From: Rhizorhapis sp. SPR117
GTDB lineage: Bacteria; Pseudomonadota; Alphaproteobacteria; Sphingomonadales; Sphingomonadaceae
DNA length: 64,000 bases
Reading direction: 5' to 3'
NCBI RefSeq assembly: GCF_021742065.1
Contig: NZ_JAKKIE010000004.1
Span: 1-64,000 of the forward strand
The notes beneath the pieces are model-generated. The model was not told where the DNA came from and did not search any database. It worked only from the letters and a program-made list of their open reading frames with translations. The position numbers and the translations under genes are program-made. Below are positions 26,028 through 36,156 of the stretch, in pieces. Numbering within the stretch: position 1 is the first letter of the stretch; the number at the start of each line of letters is the position of its first letter.

Positions 26028-26951
26028 ATGAAGAGCAAGAGGACTGATCGGTCCTATCGTTTCAAGATTGACGACATCAGCGCCGGGGCGGCGGTCCGGC
26101 GTGTCGCCTTGAATCAGATCAATGCTGCCATCGCAGAAATCGACAGCGGCCTGCTCAGCCCGGAAGATATGGTTCACGATGTACGCAAACGATGCAAGAA
26201 AGTGCGCGCGCTGGTTGGTCTGGTCCGACCCGGCTTTGCGGACTATGCCGTCGAAAATGCCGCTTTTCGTGACATGGGTAGAATGCTTGCCGGCGTGCGT
26301 GATCATGATGTGTTGATTGAGACATGCGACCTTGTCAGCGCGCATTGCCACAAGGAGACGGATCGTGCGGTTTCTGCAGCGATCCGGTTGCAGTTCATGC
26401 AGGACAAGAAAGCCCTTGCCAGGAATGAAAATCTGCCGGAAAAACTCGATCAGGTCCGGCAGGCCTGTGACAAGGCGCGCAATCGGGTGCAGGATTGGTG
26501 CATTCAGGGCAAAGATTTTGACGCCTTTGCCGCAGGATTCCGTTTCACGCTGAAACGCGGGCGCAAGGCAATGGCGGCGGCGCGCAAGGAGCCTTCTGCC
26601 GATACCATGCATGAATGGCGCAAGCAGGTGAAATATCACTGGTATCACGCCCGGCTGTTACGCGACATATGGCCCGGTCCGATGGAGGCACATATCGAGG
26701 CTGCAAATGTTCTGGGAGAGCGTTTGGGCGATCATCATGATCTGGCGGTGCTGCGGCAGGCATTGCAGAAACAGCCCGGCCATTATGGCGATCGGGATGC
26801 GATCCGTCACGTCATGAAGCTGATTGCCAAACGTGAGCGGGACATGGCGAAGACGATATTCCGGCAAGGCGCCTTGCTGTTTGCGGAACGACCAAAGGCG
26901 CTTGCCTCGCGGTGGAGCGCCTATTGGACGTTGTGGCGCGAAGAAGGATAA
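26028..26951 (+). CDS. CHAD domain protein
   Basis: 307-residue helical protein of the CHAD family (conserved histidine alpha-helical domain), which is known to bind polyphosphate. Family landmarks are MVHDVRKRCKKVRALVGLVR and TMHEWRKQVKYHWYHARLL, rich in His, Arg and Lys that form a positively charged surface. GAGAGGG precedes the ATG at 26028. The gene is followed seven bases later by a CYTH gene, so the polyphosphate binder and a triphosphate enzyme are paired in one operon. Confidence 0.9.
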   Translation: MKSKRTDRSYRFKIDDISAGAAVRRVALNQINAAIAEIDSGLLSPEDMVHDVRKRCKKVRALVGLVRPGFADYAVENAAFRDMGRMLAGVRDHDVLIETCDLVSAHCHKETDRAVSAAIRLQFMQDKKALARNENLPEKLDQVRQACDKARNRVQDWCIQGKDFDAFAAGFRFTLKRGRKAMAAARKEPSADTMHEWRKQVKYHWYHARLLRDIWPGPMEAHIEAANVLGERLGDHHDLAVLRQALQKQPGHYGDRDAIRHVMKLIAKRERDMAKTIFRQGALLFAERPKALASRWSAYWTLWREEG

Positions 26952-26958
26952 AACTGCC

Positions 26959-27432
26959 ATGACACAGGAAATAGAGCGCAAATATCTGGTCACCGGAAAT
27001 GAATGGCAAGGTGAAACGGGGACGCGGATTGATATTGTCCAGGTTTATCTGGCCATTGAAGAAAGCGTGCAGATCAGGGTGCGGATCATCGATGGCGCAA
27101 GGGCGGCATTGACGGTCAAGGCTGGTGCGCCGGGATTGGTCCGGGATGAATATGAATATGCAATTCCGTTGGCTGATGCGCAGGCGATGTTGGCGCTGCG
27201 CAGGGGGAGCCTGATAGAAAAAACGCGCATGGTGATCCCGCGTGATGGCCTTGTTTGGGAAATCGACGCATTTCATGGTGTTCATGAGGGGCTTGTACTG
27301 GCGGAGGTTGAACTGAATGATGCCGCCCATGATGTACCGCTGCCGCCATGGGTCGGGCGGGAGGTGACGGACGATGCGCGCTATTATAATGCGGTTTTGG
27401 CGCGCAATCCGATTTCTGCGGATGACATATAG
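26959..27432 (+). CDS. CYTH domain protein (triphosphate tunnel metalloenzyme)
   Basis: 157-residue CYTH protein starting MTQEIERKYLV, which contains the E-x-E-x-K signature. Charged residues lining the tunnel recur in QIRVRI, LTVKAG and VWEIDAF. Small bacterial members hydrolyse inorganic triphosphate or act on adenylate. It is a stand-alone domain partnered with a separate CHAD protein, whereas in other bacteria CYTH and CHAD are fused. Its last 49 bases overlap, convergently, the end of the cyclopropane synthase gene. Confidence 0.9.
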   Translation: MTQEIERKYLVTGNEWQGETGTRIDIVQVYLAIEESVQIRVRIIDGARAALTVKAGAPGLVRDEYEYAIPLADAQAMLALRRGSLIEKTRMVIPRDGLVWEIDAFHGVHEGLVLAEVELNDAAHDVPLPPWVGREVTDDARYYNAVLARNPISADDI

Positions 27433-28622
27433 TCGCGGGTGACAGGCAGGGCGCGGCGATCGCGCAGATACTGGATCTGGAAATTGACCATGTTGCCATG
27501 TTCGAACGCAGTAGCAGAACCGGCCAGATAGAATTTCCACATCCGGTAGAAACGTTCGTCATACAGCTTGACGATCTCTTCCCTGTTCGCTTCGACACGG
27601 GCATACCATTGCCGCAGCGTCATCGCATAATGCAGGCGCAGCACCTCTACATCCGACACCATCAGCTTGTTGGGTTCGCTCGCTGCCGCGATTTCGCGGA
27701 GTGAGGGGCAATAGCCGCCGGGGAAAATATATTTGCGAGTCCAGGCGTCGGTCACGCCGGGTTCGTTCAATCGGCCAATGGTGTGCAGCAGCATCACCCC
27801 GTCTTCGGCCAGCAGATTGTGACAATGGCGGAAAAACTCGCTGTAATGCCATGCACCTACATGTTCGAACATGCCGACCGAAACGATCCGATCGAAACGA
27901 CCGGAGACATCCCGATAATCAACAAGTTCAAATTTGACGTGATCGGCAACGCCTGCCGTCTCGGCGCGTTGCCGCGCCACCTTCAACTGTTCTTCAGACA
28001 AGGTGATGCCCAGCACGTCGACCCCGCATTTTTCATGCAGATACAGTGCCATGCCGCCCCAGCCGCAACCGATGTCTAGCACGCGCTGTCCCGGTTTCAG
28101 CGCCAGTTTGGCTGCAATATGGGCTTCCTTGTCCTCTTGCGCTTGCTCCAGGCTGTTGGTCGGATCAGTGAAATAGGCGCAGCTATATTGCTGGTCCTTG
28201 TCCAGAAAAAGCTCATAAAGCCGGCCGCTCAAGTCATAATGATGCGCGACATTGGCCTTGGCGCGGGCGCGCTGGTTGATGCGGTCGAGCTTGCCGATCA
28301 GGGCGCGGGCGCCTTTCTTGATGATGTTCGGCCGCTCCATCGCGCGGCCGCTTTCCCAGCGGGTATTGGCTTGCACCAGTTCGACCAGACCCATGATGTC
28401 GTCGCCATCGACTGAGAACCGGCCATTCATATAGCCTTCTCCGGCACCCAGAGCCGGGTTGCGCACGATTGCACCAGCGGCACCGCTGTCGTTCATGCGA
28501 ATGGTGATATCGGGATAATCCGGCGCGGGGGTGCCGAAGCTTTGTGACTTTCCTTTGTGGTCGACGACGGTCAATCTGCCATTGAGGATGACGCGGCGAA
28601 GGAAAACGTCAAACAGGCTCAT
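27384..28622 (-). CDS. cfa: Cyclopropane-fatty-acyl-phospholipid synthase family methyltransferase
   Basis: 412-residue SAM-dependent enzyme that adds methylene across acyl-chain double bonds of membrane phospholipids. An N-terminal lipid-binding part precedes the Rossmann methyltransferase with VLDIGCGWGGMALYLHEKCG. The family DRIVSVGMFEHVG segment and the YIFPGGYCPSL stretch follow. The 3' end overlaps the CYTH gene. It is the third gene of a minus-strand group with a molybdopterin oxidoreductase and cytochrome b. Confidence 0.92.
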   Translation of the reverse strand: MSLFDVFLRRVILNGRLTVVDHKGKSQSFGTPAPDYPDITIRMNDSGAAGAIVRNPALGAGEGYMNGRFSVDGDDIMGLVELVQANTRWESGRAMERPNIIKKGARALIGKLDRINQRARAKANVAHHYDLSGRLYELFLDKDQQYSCAYFTDPTNSLEQAQEDKEAHIAAKLALKPGQRVLDIGCGWGGMALYLHEKCGVDVLGITLSEEQLKVARQRAETAGVADHVKFELVDYRDVSGRFDRIVSVGMFEHVGAWHYSEFFRHCHNLLAEDGVMLLHTIGRLNEPGVTDAWTRKYIFPGGYCPSLREIAAASEPNKLMVSDVEVLRLHYAMTLRQWYARVEANREEIVKLYDERFYRMWKFYLAGSATAFEHGNMVNFQIQYLRDRRALPVTRDYMSSAEIGLRAKTAL

Positions 28623-28654
28623 GGGCGCGCACTATCTCCATGTACAATGGTCGT

Positions 28655-29416
28655 TCAAATACCTGCATACCATTCATATCCGGCCCTGTCCTCCCAATAG
28701 CCGCCCTTGCCCAGACCGATGCCGGACAGGCTTTCGACCGCTTCGATTCCCATGACATATTTGGCATGTTTATAGCCAAGCTGGCGTTCGACACGAAGCC
28801 GGATCGGTGCGCCGTGCGCTATGTCCAACCGTTTATCATTCAGCGCAAATGCCATGATCGTCTGGGGATGGAAGGCATCGATCAGATCGATGCTTTCATA
28901 ATAAGGCGTGCGCCCCATGAAATCGGCGCAGTGAAAAATCAGGTAGCGCGCCCTGTCCTTCATGCGGGCGGCGGTGAGTAGCAATTTCAAGGGCACTCCG
29001 GTCCATTTGCCGATCGCGCTCCATCCTTCAACGCAGTCATGGCGGGTGATTTGACTGCGCAGGGGCATTTGGCGGATTTGCGCAAGCGAGAGGGAGAGCG
29101 GACGACCGACAAGGCCCGTGATTTGCAGCCGATAGTGAGCGAATTTGTCTTGTGCCAGTGCGGCATATTCCCGCGTGCCGGGATTACGGGTGCCGTTGGA
29201 TCGGAAATAAGGGGACATATCCTCAGGCGAAAATTCCCGCGCCAGCGCTTGCCGGTCCGTCAGTGCGCGCTGGGTCCATCGGTGCATGTTTTCGGCCGAA
29301 AACAAGGCATTCCGAAAAGCTTCGTTCTTTGCCAGCCGATCGCATCCGGTCAGCAGACCGCCCGCGCCGATGGCAAGGCCGGACACCAATTGGCGACGGG
29401 AAATGGGACCGCTCAT
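28655..29416 (-). CDS. Molybdopterin-dependent oxidoreductase, MsrP/YedY-like
   Basis: 253-residue protein with a twin-arginine export signal (SRRQLVSGLAIGAGGLLTGC), which also contains a lipobox-like LLTGC. The sulfite-oxidase fold is recognisable from HDCVEGWSAIGKWTGVPL, where the Cys would bind molybdenum, and RLRVERQLGYKHAKYV. Family members reduce oxidised periplasmic methionine or other S/N-oxides. Its start overlaps the end of the cytochrome b gene (ATGA), so the partner is probably its haem-bearing electron donor. Confidence 0.87.
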   Translation of the reverse strand: MSGPISRRQLVSGLAIGAGGLLTGCDRLAKNEAFRNALFSAENMHRWTQRALTDRQALAREFSPEDMSPYFRSNGTRNPGTREYAALAQDKFAHYRLQITGLVGRPLSLSLAQIRQMPLRSQITRHDCVEGWSAIGKWTGVPLKLLLTAARMKDRARYLIFHCADFMGRTPYYESIDLIDAFHPQTIMAFALNDKRLDIAHGAPIRLRVERQLGYKHAKYVMGIEAVESLSGIGLGKGGYWEDRAGYEWYAGI

Positions 29417-30150
29417 GCGTCTGGTCCTTTTCGTTCGGGCGGCAGGCGATAGCGGCCAGTAATCATTGAACGGATTTCGTTATAGGGACCGGCGAGCAGC
29501 ACCATCACGATGTGCACGGCAAAAAATCCGAGTAATAGAGCCGCGGCGATGAAATGAATGGACCGCGCCGACTGGCGCCCGCCGAACAGGTCGAGCAGCC
29601 ACGGCCAGGCGGCATTCATTCCGGGTGACATCGTCAGCCCAGTCAGGATCATCGTCGGGATCAGGACAAAGATGACACCGATATAGCTGAGTTTTTGCAG
29701 GACATTATAGCGTAGCGCCGCCTGGCCTGTCGGAAAGCGCAGCCGGGCGTGATCCTTGATGTCCTGCCAGACATGGCCTGGCCGCACTTCGTCCCTGTTC
29801 AGCGTCAGATCGCGCTGGATATGGCGGTTGATGAGGCTCCAGAGCAGGAAGGCAAGCAGCGTAAAGGCAAAAATCAGCGCAAAGGCCAGATGCCAGCGCC
29901 GGGACATGGCAAGGCTGTAATGACATGGAATAGTCGCCCATTCGGGAAAACGATCCAGCACCAGCCATGCATGATCGAAATTCGCCCCATATTGTCCCCA
30001 ATAGAGGCGCGGATGAGCATTGAAGATGCCAAGGCCGCTCATCAGCAGCACGGTCACGCAGATGAAGTTCGCCCAATGCCACAACCGCGTGGATAAGCGG
30101 TGGCGTTTTACCAATCCGGCTCGACTTGTCACATGCGGATCAGACAACAC
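29413..30150 (-). CDS. Cytochrome b561-type membrane protein
   Basis: 245-residue membrane protein with four main transmembrane helices and spaced histidines fitting a di-haem cytochrome b (RLWHWANFICV near residues 22-32, SLAMSRRWHLAFALIF, and SIHFIAAALLLGFFAVHIVMV). It probably passes quinol electrons to the molybdopterin enzyme encoded immediately downstream with an ATGA overlap. It lacks sequence similarity to MsrQ of E. coli as judged by eye and looks more like the b561/formate-dehydrogenase gamma type. Confidence 0.85.
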   Translation of the reverse strand: MLSDPHVTSRAGLVKRHRLSTRLWHWANFICVTVLLMSGLGIFNAHPRLYWGQYGANFDHAWLVLDRFPEWATIPCHYSLAMSRRWHLAFALIFAFTLLAFLLWSLINRHIQRDLTLNRDEVRPGHVWQDIKDHARLRFPTGQAALRYNVLQKLSYIGVIFVLIPTMILTGLTMSPGMNAAWPWLLDLFGGRQSARSIHFIAAALLLGFFAVHIVMVLLAGPYNEIRSMITGRYRLPPERKGPDA

Positions 30151-30211
30151 GCGGCCTCCTTGCCCGCTCTTGTTATCTTTTCACGTAGCGCTGTCAAAAG
30201 TTAAGGCCGCA

Positions 30212-31450
30212 TTATCCCAGCGCTGCCTGTTTTTCCTCCGCCAGCCGGTCAAGCTCGGCGCGGCTTTTCTTCTCGCTTGCCGATTTCAACTGCCCGCAGG
30301 CGGCCATGATGTCGCGGCCGCGCGGCGTGCGGATGGGAGCGGAAATGCCCGCCTTGAAGATCAGATTACTGAATGCCCTGATTCGTTCCGGGCTTGAACA
30401 TTCATAGAGCGCGCCGGGCCAGGGGTTGAAGGGGATCAGGTTCACCTTGGCCGGCAGCTTGTAATGTTTGATCAGGCGGACCAGTTCGCGCGCATCGGCG
30501 TCGCTGTCATTCTTGTCCTTCAACATGACATATTCGAACGTGATGCGGCGGGCGTTGCTGGCACGCGGATAGTCGGCGCAGGCCTGCAATAGTTCCTCAA
30601 TGCCGTATTTGCGATTGATCGGGACGATTTCGTCGCGGATTTCCTTTGTCACCGCATGGAGCGAGACCGCCAGATTGACGCCGATTTCGTCTGCTGCGCG
30701 CGCCATCATCGGCACGACGCCGCTGGTGGAAAGGGTGATCCGGCGACGGGAAAGCGACAGGCCATCCCCGTCCATGACGATTTTCAATGCGTCGCGGACA
30801 TGCTCGAAATTATAGAGCGGTTCGCCCATGCCCATCATGACGATGTTGGTGAGCATCCGCCCGTCCGCCTGATATTGCGGGGCGTCCTCGTCTTCCTCTT
30901 CATCATTGGATGCGGCCATATTTCCCTTTGGCCATTCGCCCAGCGCGTCGCGGGCCAGCATCACCTGACCCACGATTTCACCCGGCGTCAGGTTGCGGAC
31001 TAGGCGCATCGTGCCAGTGTGGCAGAAACGGCAGTTGAGGGTGCAGCCGACCTGGCTGGACACACATAGCGTGCCCCGGTCGGCGTCGGGAATGAAGACC
31101 ATTTCATAGTCCTGCCCATCATCCGATCGCAGCAACCATTTGCGTGTGCCGTCCGTCGAAACCTGCGCCTCCACGACCTGAGGACGGCCGACGACGAAGC
31201 GTTCGGCCATCCAGAGGCGCATCGGTTTGGCCAGATCGGTCATCACCAGGAAATCGGTTTCGCCGCGATGATAGAGCCAGTGGAACAACTGCTTGGAACG
31301 GAGCTTGGCCTGTTTGGCGTCCAGTCCCGCTTCGGCAAGGCAGTCGCGGATCTGTGCCTTGTTGAGGCCGAGAAGATCAATACGACCATCCTCGCGCGGG
31401 GTGACAGCGCGCGGCACGGGCACGGGATCGATATGTCCGGGAATCTGCAT
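30212..31450 (-). CDS. rlmN: 23S rRNA/tRNA (adenine-C2)-methyltransferase RlmN
   Basis: Radical SAM enzyme of 412 residues that methylates A2503 of 23S rRNA and A37 of some tRNAs. The [4Fe-4S] motif is [11 protein letters not shown] (CxxxCxxC); the sequence [13 protein letters not shown] and the region before the C-terminal [10 protein letters not shown], which holds the catalytic cysteine, are conserved. The insertion [16 protein letters not shown] is acidic and unusual. The ATG at 31450 is preferred; an upstream ATG at 31495 adds unconserved residues. Confidence 0.95.
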   Translation of the reverse strand: MQIPGHIDPVPVPRAVTPREDGRIDLLGLNKAQIRDCLAEAGLDAKQAKLRSKQLFHWLYHRGETDFLVMTDLAKPMRLWMAERFVVGRPQVVEAQVSTDGTRKWLLRSDDGQDYEMVFIPDADRGTLCVSSQVGCTLNCRFCHTGTMRLVRNLTPGEIVGQVMLARDALGEWPKGNMAASNDEEEDEDAPQYQADGRMLTNIVMMGMGEPLYNFEHVRDALKIVMDGDGLSLSRRRITLSTSGVVPMMARAADEIGVNLAVSLHAVTKEIRDEIVPINRKYGIEELLQACADYPRASNARRITFEYVMLKDKNDSDADARELVRLIKHYKLPAKVNLIPFNPWPGALYECSSPERIRAFSNLIFKAGISAPIRTPRGRDIMAACGQLKSASEKKSRAELDRLAEEKQAALG

Positions 31451-31520
31451 GGCGCGCCTATAGTGGGAATCGGGGATAAACGCCAGCGGGTGCAAAAATA
31501 GGAATTGCCCCTGTTGAAGT

Positions 31521-31991
31521 TTAACGATGCGAAGTTTGACGAAGCCCCCGCACGATGATTTCGGTCTTACACGGATGGCAGCGAAGTATCTCTGTTCGTC
31601 CTACTGCAAGCGTCTCAGGTTGCAAATAGGACTTCTTACCATTGTGAAAGCATGTGGGGCAAAGCCAGTGCGATGGCTCGCCATTTTCCATCCCGTGCTT
31701 AAGCTTATAAGCGAGTGATCCTTTACCAGTGTCGGCGGCCTCGTAGCGCTGCTTTTCTGCTGTCCAATCTTTCAAACGCAGGATTTCTTGCTCAAGTTCT
31801 TCTATGCGTTTGGCTACCGTCACTTGCTCTTGTTGTGCGGAAAACAATCCTTGTTGGGCATCGAGAATAAGACTCTGAAGTTGTATCTTTGTCTCGTTAA
31901 TGGACGTTTCGGTCTTGAGAGCGTTCAAACCCTGCACAATGTCCTTCGCAGCCTTTAAGCTGCTCAAACCGGCACTAATCTCAGCGATCAT
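31521..31991 (-). CDS. Coiled-coil protein with C-terminal zinc ribbon, function unknown
   Basis: 156-residue soluble protein. Residues about 15-85 are predicted coiled coil, rich in E, Q, K and L ([19 protein letters not shown]). The C-terminal third holds two cysteine pairs, CPTCF and CHPC, with a spacing that suggests a zinc ribbon. GGAGGAATAT just before the ATG is a strong ribosome binding site that lies within the end of the upstream gene. Base composition is clearly more AT-rich than that of the neighbours, and similar proteins occur on mobile DNA, so recent transfer is likely. Role not known. Confidence 0.7.
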   Translation of the reverse strand: MIAEISAGLSSLKAAKDIVQGLNALKTETSINETKIQLQSLILDAQQGLFSAQQEQVTVAKRIEELEQEILRLKDWTAEKQRYEAADTGKGSLAYKLKHGMENGEPSHWLCPTCFHNGKKSYLQPETLAVGRTEILRCHPCKTEIIVRGLRQTSHR

Positions 31992-32487
31992 ATATTCCTC
32001 CTAGTTTTGCGCATCCCAAAGCCGCCGCGTCGATGGCGCTGGCCGCGCCGCGCAGGGCATAGACATCGGCGAAGGGAGCGCCGCTTTTGGAAACTGTCTG
32101 AACGCTCATGCTGTTGCCCGACCGAATGGCGGCGATGATGGCGGCATCGGTCCTTTTGTCCGGCGCCCAGGCATCGGCGCCTCCGGCGATGAGGGTAAAG
32201 CGTCTGACGCCGATGCTTAATGTGATTTGCGAATCCGGGGCCTTTTCGCGGCTGATACGGAAATGCACTTGCCCGCGCACGCCCTTTTCCGGCCAGAAGC
32301 CAATGGCGGCAAAGGGATGCCAGCGACCCTTGCGATTGCCGTTCACAGGTTGGGAAATGGCATAACAGCGTGGTATTTCGGCATCATGGAAAGCGCCCCA
32401 GCGTTCATAGACACCCAGCGATTCCCGCGCATGGGCCGGTACGGACACGGCAAGTGCCAAAGCAAGAAAAAGAACCGCGCATTTCAT
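31981..32487 (-). CDS. Secreted IalB-like / hypothetical protein
   Basis: 168-residue protein with a clean signal peptide (MKCAVLFLALALAVSVPAHA). The mature part has beta-rich character and includes DAEIPRCYAISQP and HFRISREKAPDSQITLSIG, which resembles the invasion-associated locus B (IalB) family found in alphaproteobacteria. Function is unknown. The start at 32487 is chosen for the signal peptide. It overlaps the zinc-ribbon gene by 11 bases and is divergent from dnaN. Confidence 0.72.
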   Translation of the reverse strand: MKCAVLFLALALAVSVPAHARESLGVYERWGAFHDAEIPRCYAISQPVNGNRKGRWHPFAAIGFWPEKGVRGQVHFRISREKAPDSQITLSIGVRRFTLIAGGADAWAPDKRTDAAIIAAIRSGNSMSVQTVSKSGAPFADVYALRGAASAIDAAALGCAKLGGIYDR

Positions 32488-32655
32488 GTGCCTGTCACCA
32501 AGCGCAATTATTACGGCTTTGCAAGCATCTGTGCGCAAAAGCATGTCGTGCACGCTTGCCCCGTTCATCATAGCTGGTAATGAAGGAAGAGAATCCTTTC
32601 ACCATACTGGCCGTCCATGTCGGCGGCCGGGTCAGATCAGAAGCGGGAACAGGGA

Positions 32656-33768
32656 ATGAAGGCGACAATCGAACGCGCAACGCTGCTCAAAAGCTTGAGC
32701 CACGTGCAATCGGTGGTGGAACGGCGGAACACCATTCCCATTCTGTCCAATGTGTTGATCGAAGCGACATCGGATGGCGCGATCAAGCTGATGGCGACCG
32801 ACCTTGACTTGCAGATCGTCGATACGGTGCAGGCCGCCGTCGATACGCCGGGTTCGACCACAGTATCAGCGCACACATTGTTCGACATTGTGCGCAAGAT
32901 GCCGGAAGGAAGCCAGGTTTCCCTGAATGCCGCCGAAGGCAAGATGCAGATCAATGCAGGGCGCGCGCGCTTCAGTCTGCAGACTCTGCCGCGCGACGAT
33001 TTCCCGGTAATTGCAGAGGGCGATCTGCCGGTCAGCTTTGAATTGCCGGCAGCGACGCTGATCCAGATCATCGACAAGACTCGTTTTGCGATCTCGACCG
33101 AGGAAACCCGCTATTATCTGAACGGCATTTTCTTCCATGTGTCGGACGAGGCGCAGCCGGTGCTGAAGGCCGCAGCGACTGATGGGCACCGCCTTGCCCG
33201 CGTCACCGTGCCGCGACCTGACGGCGCAGAGGGGATGCCCGACATCATCATACCGCGCAAATGCATTGCCGAATTGCGCAAGCTGCTCGATGAGGTCGAT
33301 GGCGGCGTGCTGGTGGATTTGAGCGCGACCAAGATTCGTTTCGGCCTGGGCAACGCGATCCTGACCAGCAAGCTGATCGACGGAACCTTCCCCGATTACA
33401 GCCGCGTCATTCCGACCGGCAATGACAAGCTGCTCAAGATCGATCCGCGCAGCTTTGAAGAAGGCGTCGATCGCGTCGCCACCATCGCGACCGAAAAAAC
33501 CCGCGCGGTCAAAATGGCACTCGACCGCGACAAGATTACCCTGTCCGTCACCAGCCCTGAAAACGGCACGGCGGCGGAAGAGGTGCCGGGCGACTATAAT
33601 GCCGACAGCTTCGAAATTGGCTTCAATGCCCGTTACTTGCTCGACATATTGCAACAGATGCAGGGCGATACGATTGAGCTGCATCTGGCCGACGCGGCTG
33701 CGCCAACGCTATTACGGGAAAATGACAAGAGCATCGCGCTCTATGTGTTGATGCCGATGCGGGTGTGA
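32656..33768 (+). CDS. dnaN: DNA polymerase III sliding clamp (beta subunit) DnaN
   Basis: Processivity clamp of 370 residues that encircles DNA and tethers polymerases and MutS/MutL. Three clamp domains are recognisable: ERRNTIPILSNVLIEA at the start, RYYLNGIFFHV and TDGHRLARVTV in domain 2, and the C-terminal ALYVLMPMRV. ATG at 32656 follows AGGGA; the upstream ATG at 32617 is not conserved. The gene is not next to dnaA, which is common in alphaproteobacteria. Confidence 0.97.
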   Translation: MKATIERATLLKSLSHVQSVVERRNTIPILSNVLIEATSDGAIKLMATDLDLQIVDTVQAAVDTPGSTTVSAHTLFDIVRKMPEGSQVSLNAAEGKMQINAGRARFSLQTLPRDDFPVIAEGDLPVSFELPAATLIQIIDKTRFAISTEETRYYLNGIFFHVSDEAQPVLKAAATDGHRLARVTVPRPDGAEGMPDIIIPRKCIAELRKLLDEVDGGVLVDLSATKIRFGLGNAILTSKLIDGTFPDYSRVIPTGNDKLLKIDPRSFEEGVDRVATIATEKTRAVKMALDRDKITLSVTSPENGTAAEEVPGDYNADSFEIGFNARYLLDILQQMQGDTIELHLADAAAPTLLRENDKSIALYVLMPMRV

Positions 33769-33783
33769 GGTGGCGGGAGATGG

Positions 33784-33803
33784 ATTCCCGCCTGCGCGGG
33801 AAT
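33784..33803. repeat. Palindromic hairpin repeat
   Basis: ATTCCCGC, loop CTGC, GCGGGAAT, followed by GACGAA. Same hairpin family as at 4463, 4834, 44910 and 44967. It lies 15 bases after the dnaN stop and might serve as a transcript end. Confidence 0.75.
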
Positions 33804-33862
33804 GACGAACATTTTGATGATACTACCGGTGTGGAGGCCGTGTGAGCCTTCATCTATTGCAC

Positions 33863-33879
33863 TTGCGAATGAGTTGCAA
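33863..33879. promoter_or_regulatory. Candidate Fur/Irr-type iron box upstream of mdh
   Basis: TTGCGAATGAGTTGCAA, an imperfect palindrome (6 of 8 half-site positions) resembling the TTGC-rich iron boxes found before TonB receptor genes in alphaproteobacteria. The wider context TGCACTTGCGAATGAGTTGCA strengthens the resemblance. It lies about 110 bases before the mdh start. Regulation of the TCA operon by iron would be new information for this locus and is inferred only. Confidence 0.35.
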
Positions 33880-33924
33880 AGATAATCGGTAAATCACGCT
33901 TTTCCGCTGTTGTGCTCTACCTGA

Positions 33925-34953
<1,029 letters not shown>

Positions 34954-34961
34954 TTGATAGT

Positions 34962-35075
34962 GCCCCGGCGAAGGCCGGGGTCCCTGGAAAATTCGTGTGG
35001 TTGAAGCAATGAATCCAAACTGGGACGATTTGTATTTATCGCTGGTATAGCTGGACCCCGGTCTTCGCCGGGGTA
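34962..35075. repeat. Inverted pair of hairpin repeats between mdh and sucD
   Basis: Left unit 34963-34980 is CCCCGGC, GAAG, GCCGGGG. The right unit 35055-35074 is ACCCCGG, TCTTCG, CCGGGGT, in opposite orientation. Aligned as an inverted pair, 20 of about 22 core positions match. The roughly 70 bases between them contain no gene. Such pairs are typical of REP/BIME-like elements. Confidence 0.75.
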
Positions 35076-35093
35076 CTGAAAGGACGAACATAG

Positions 35094-35987
35094 ATGTCAA
35101 TTCTCGTAAACAAGAACACCAAGGTCATTACGCAGGGCATGACCGGCGCGACCGGAACATTTCATACCGAGCAGGCGCTGGCCTATGGTACGCAGATGGT
35201 CGGCGGTGTGACGCCGGGCAAGGGCGGCACGACCCATATCGGCCTGCCGAACTTTGACACGGTGCTGGAGGCCAAGCAGGCCACCGGCGCGGATGCAAGC
35301 GTCATCTATGTTCCGCCTCCCTTTGCGGCCGATTCGATCCTGGAAGCGATCGACGCGGAAATACCGCTGATCGTGTGCATTACCGAAGGTATTCCTGTGC
35401 TGGACATGGTGCGCGTGAAGCGAGCGCTGACTGGCAGCAAGTCACGTCTGATCGGTCCGAACTGCCCCGGCGTCCTGACCCCCAATGAATGCAAGATCGG
35501 CATCATGCCGGGCAGCATCTTCCTGAAGGGCAGCGTTGGTGTCGTGTCGCGTTCGGGTACGCTGACATATGAGGCGGTGCACCAGACGACGGCGGTTGGC
35601 CTGGGCCAGACGACGGCGGTCGGCATTGGCGGCGATCCCGTCAACGGCACCAACTTCATCGATGTGCTGGAATTGTTCATGGCCGACGATGCGACCGAAT
35701 CGATCATCATGATCGGTGAAATCGGCGGTAGCGCCGAGGAAGAAGCAGCGCAGTTCATTGCCGACGAAGCCAGGCGGGGACGCAAGAAGCCGATGGTCGG
35801 CTTCATCGCGGGTCGCACGGCGCCTCCGGGTCGCCGCATGGGCCATGCAGGTGCGATTGTATCGGGCGGCCAGGGCGGTGCGGATGACAAGATCGCTGCC
35901 ATGGAAGCCGCAGGCATTCGTGTCAGCCCAAGTCCTTCCGAACTTGGCACCACGCTTGCTGAGTTGCTGAAGGGTGTTCCGGCTTAA
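35094..35987 (+). CDS. sucD: Succinyl-CoA ligase alpha subunit
   Basis: 297-residue alpha subunit, which binds CoA and carries the phosphorylated histidine. [19 protein letters not shown] is the CoA-binding start. [17 protein letters not shown] holds the active-site histidine, and [12 protein letters not shown] is conserved. The beta subunit gene sucC normally sits directly in front but is missing here; mdh and a hairpin pair take its place, so sucC must be elsewhere in the genome. Confidence 0.97.
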   Translation: MSILVNKNTKVITQGMTGATGTFHTEQALAYGTQMVGGVTPGKGGTTHIGLPNFDTVLEAKQATGADASVIYVPPPFAADSILEAIDAEIPLIVCITEGIPVLDMVRVKRALTGSKSRLIGPNCPGVLTPNECKIGIMPGSIFLKGSVGVVSRSGTLTYEAVHQTTAVGLGQTTAVGIGGDPVNGTNFIDVLELFMADDATESIIMIGEIGGSAEEEAAQFIADEARRGRKKPMVGFIAGRTAPPGRRMGHAGAIVSGGQGGADDKIAAMEAAGIRVSPSPSELGTTLAELLKGVPA

Positions 35988-36010
35988 ATCCTTTCCTTTG
36001 GTTCGGGTCT

Positions 36011-36050
36011 GTCGAGAACTATGGCCGCGCCCCGGTTCTCGACTTCTCTC
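36011..36050 (+). terminator. Possible terminator or attenuator between sucD and sucA
   Basis: GTCGAGAAC at 36011-36019 and GTTCTCGAC at 36035-36043 form a 9-bp stem around a 15-base loop, followed by TTCTCTC. It lies 25 bases after sucD. A weak T-tract suggests partial termination that lets the transcript run into sucA. Confidence 0.5.
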
Positions 36051-36156
36051 ACAGGTCCAAAGTGCGATGGCCGAGCCAAGGGAATATCTGCAAGCTAAGG
36101 ATTAGACTTCCCGAACCGTTCTGTTTCGGCACAGCAGTCTACTAAGGACAAAATGC

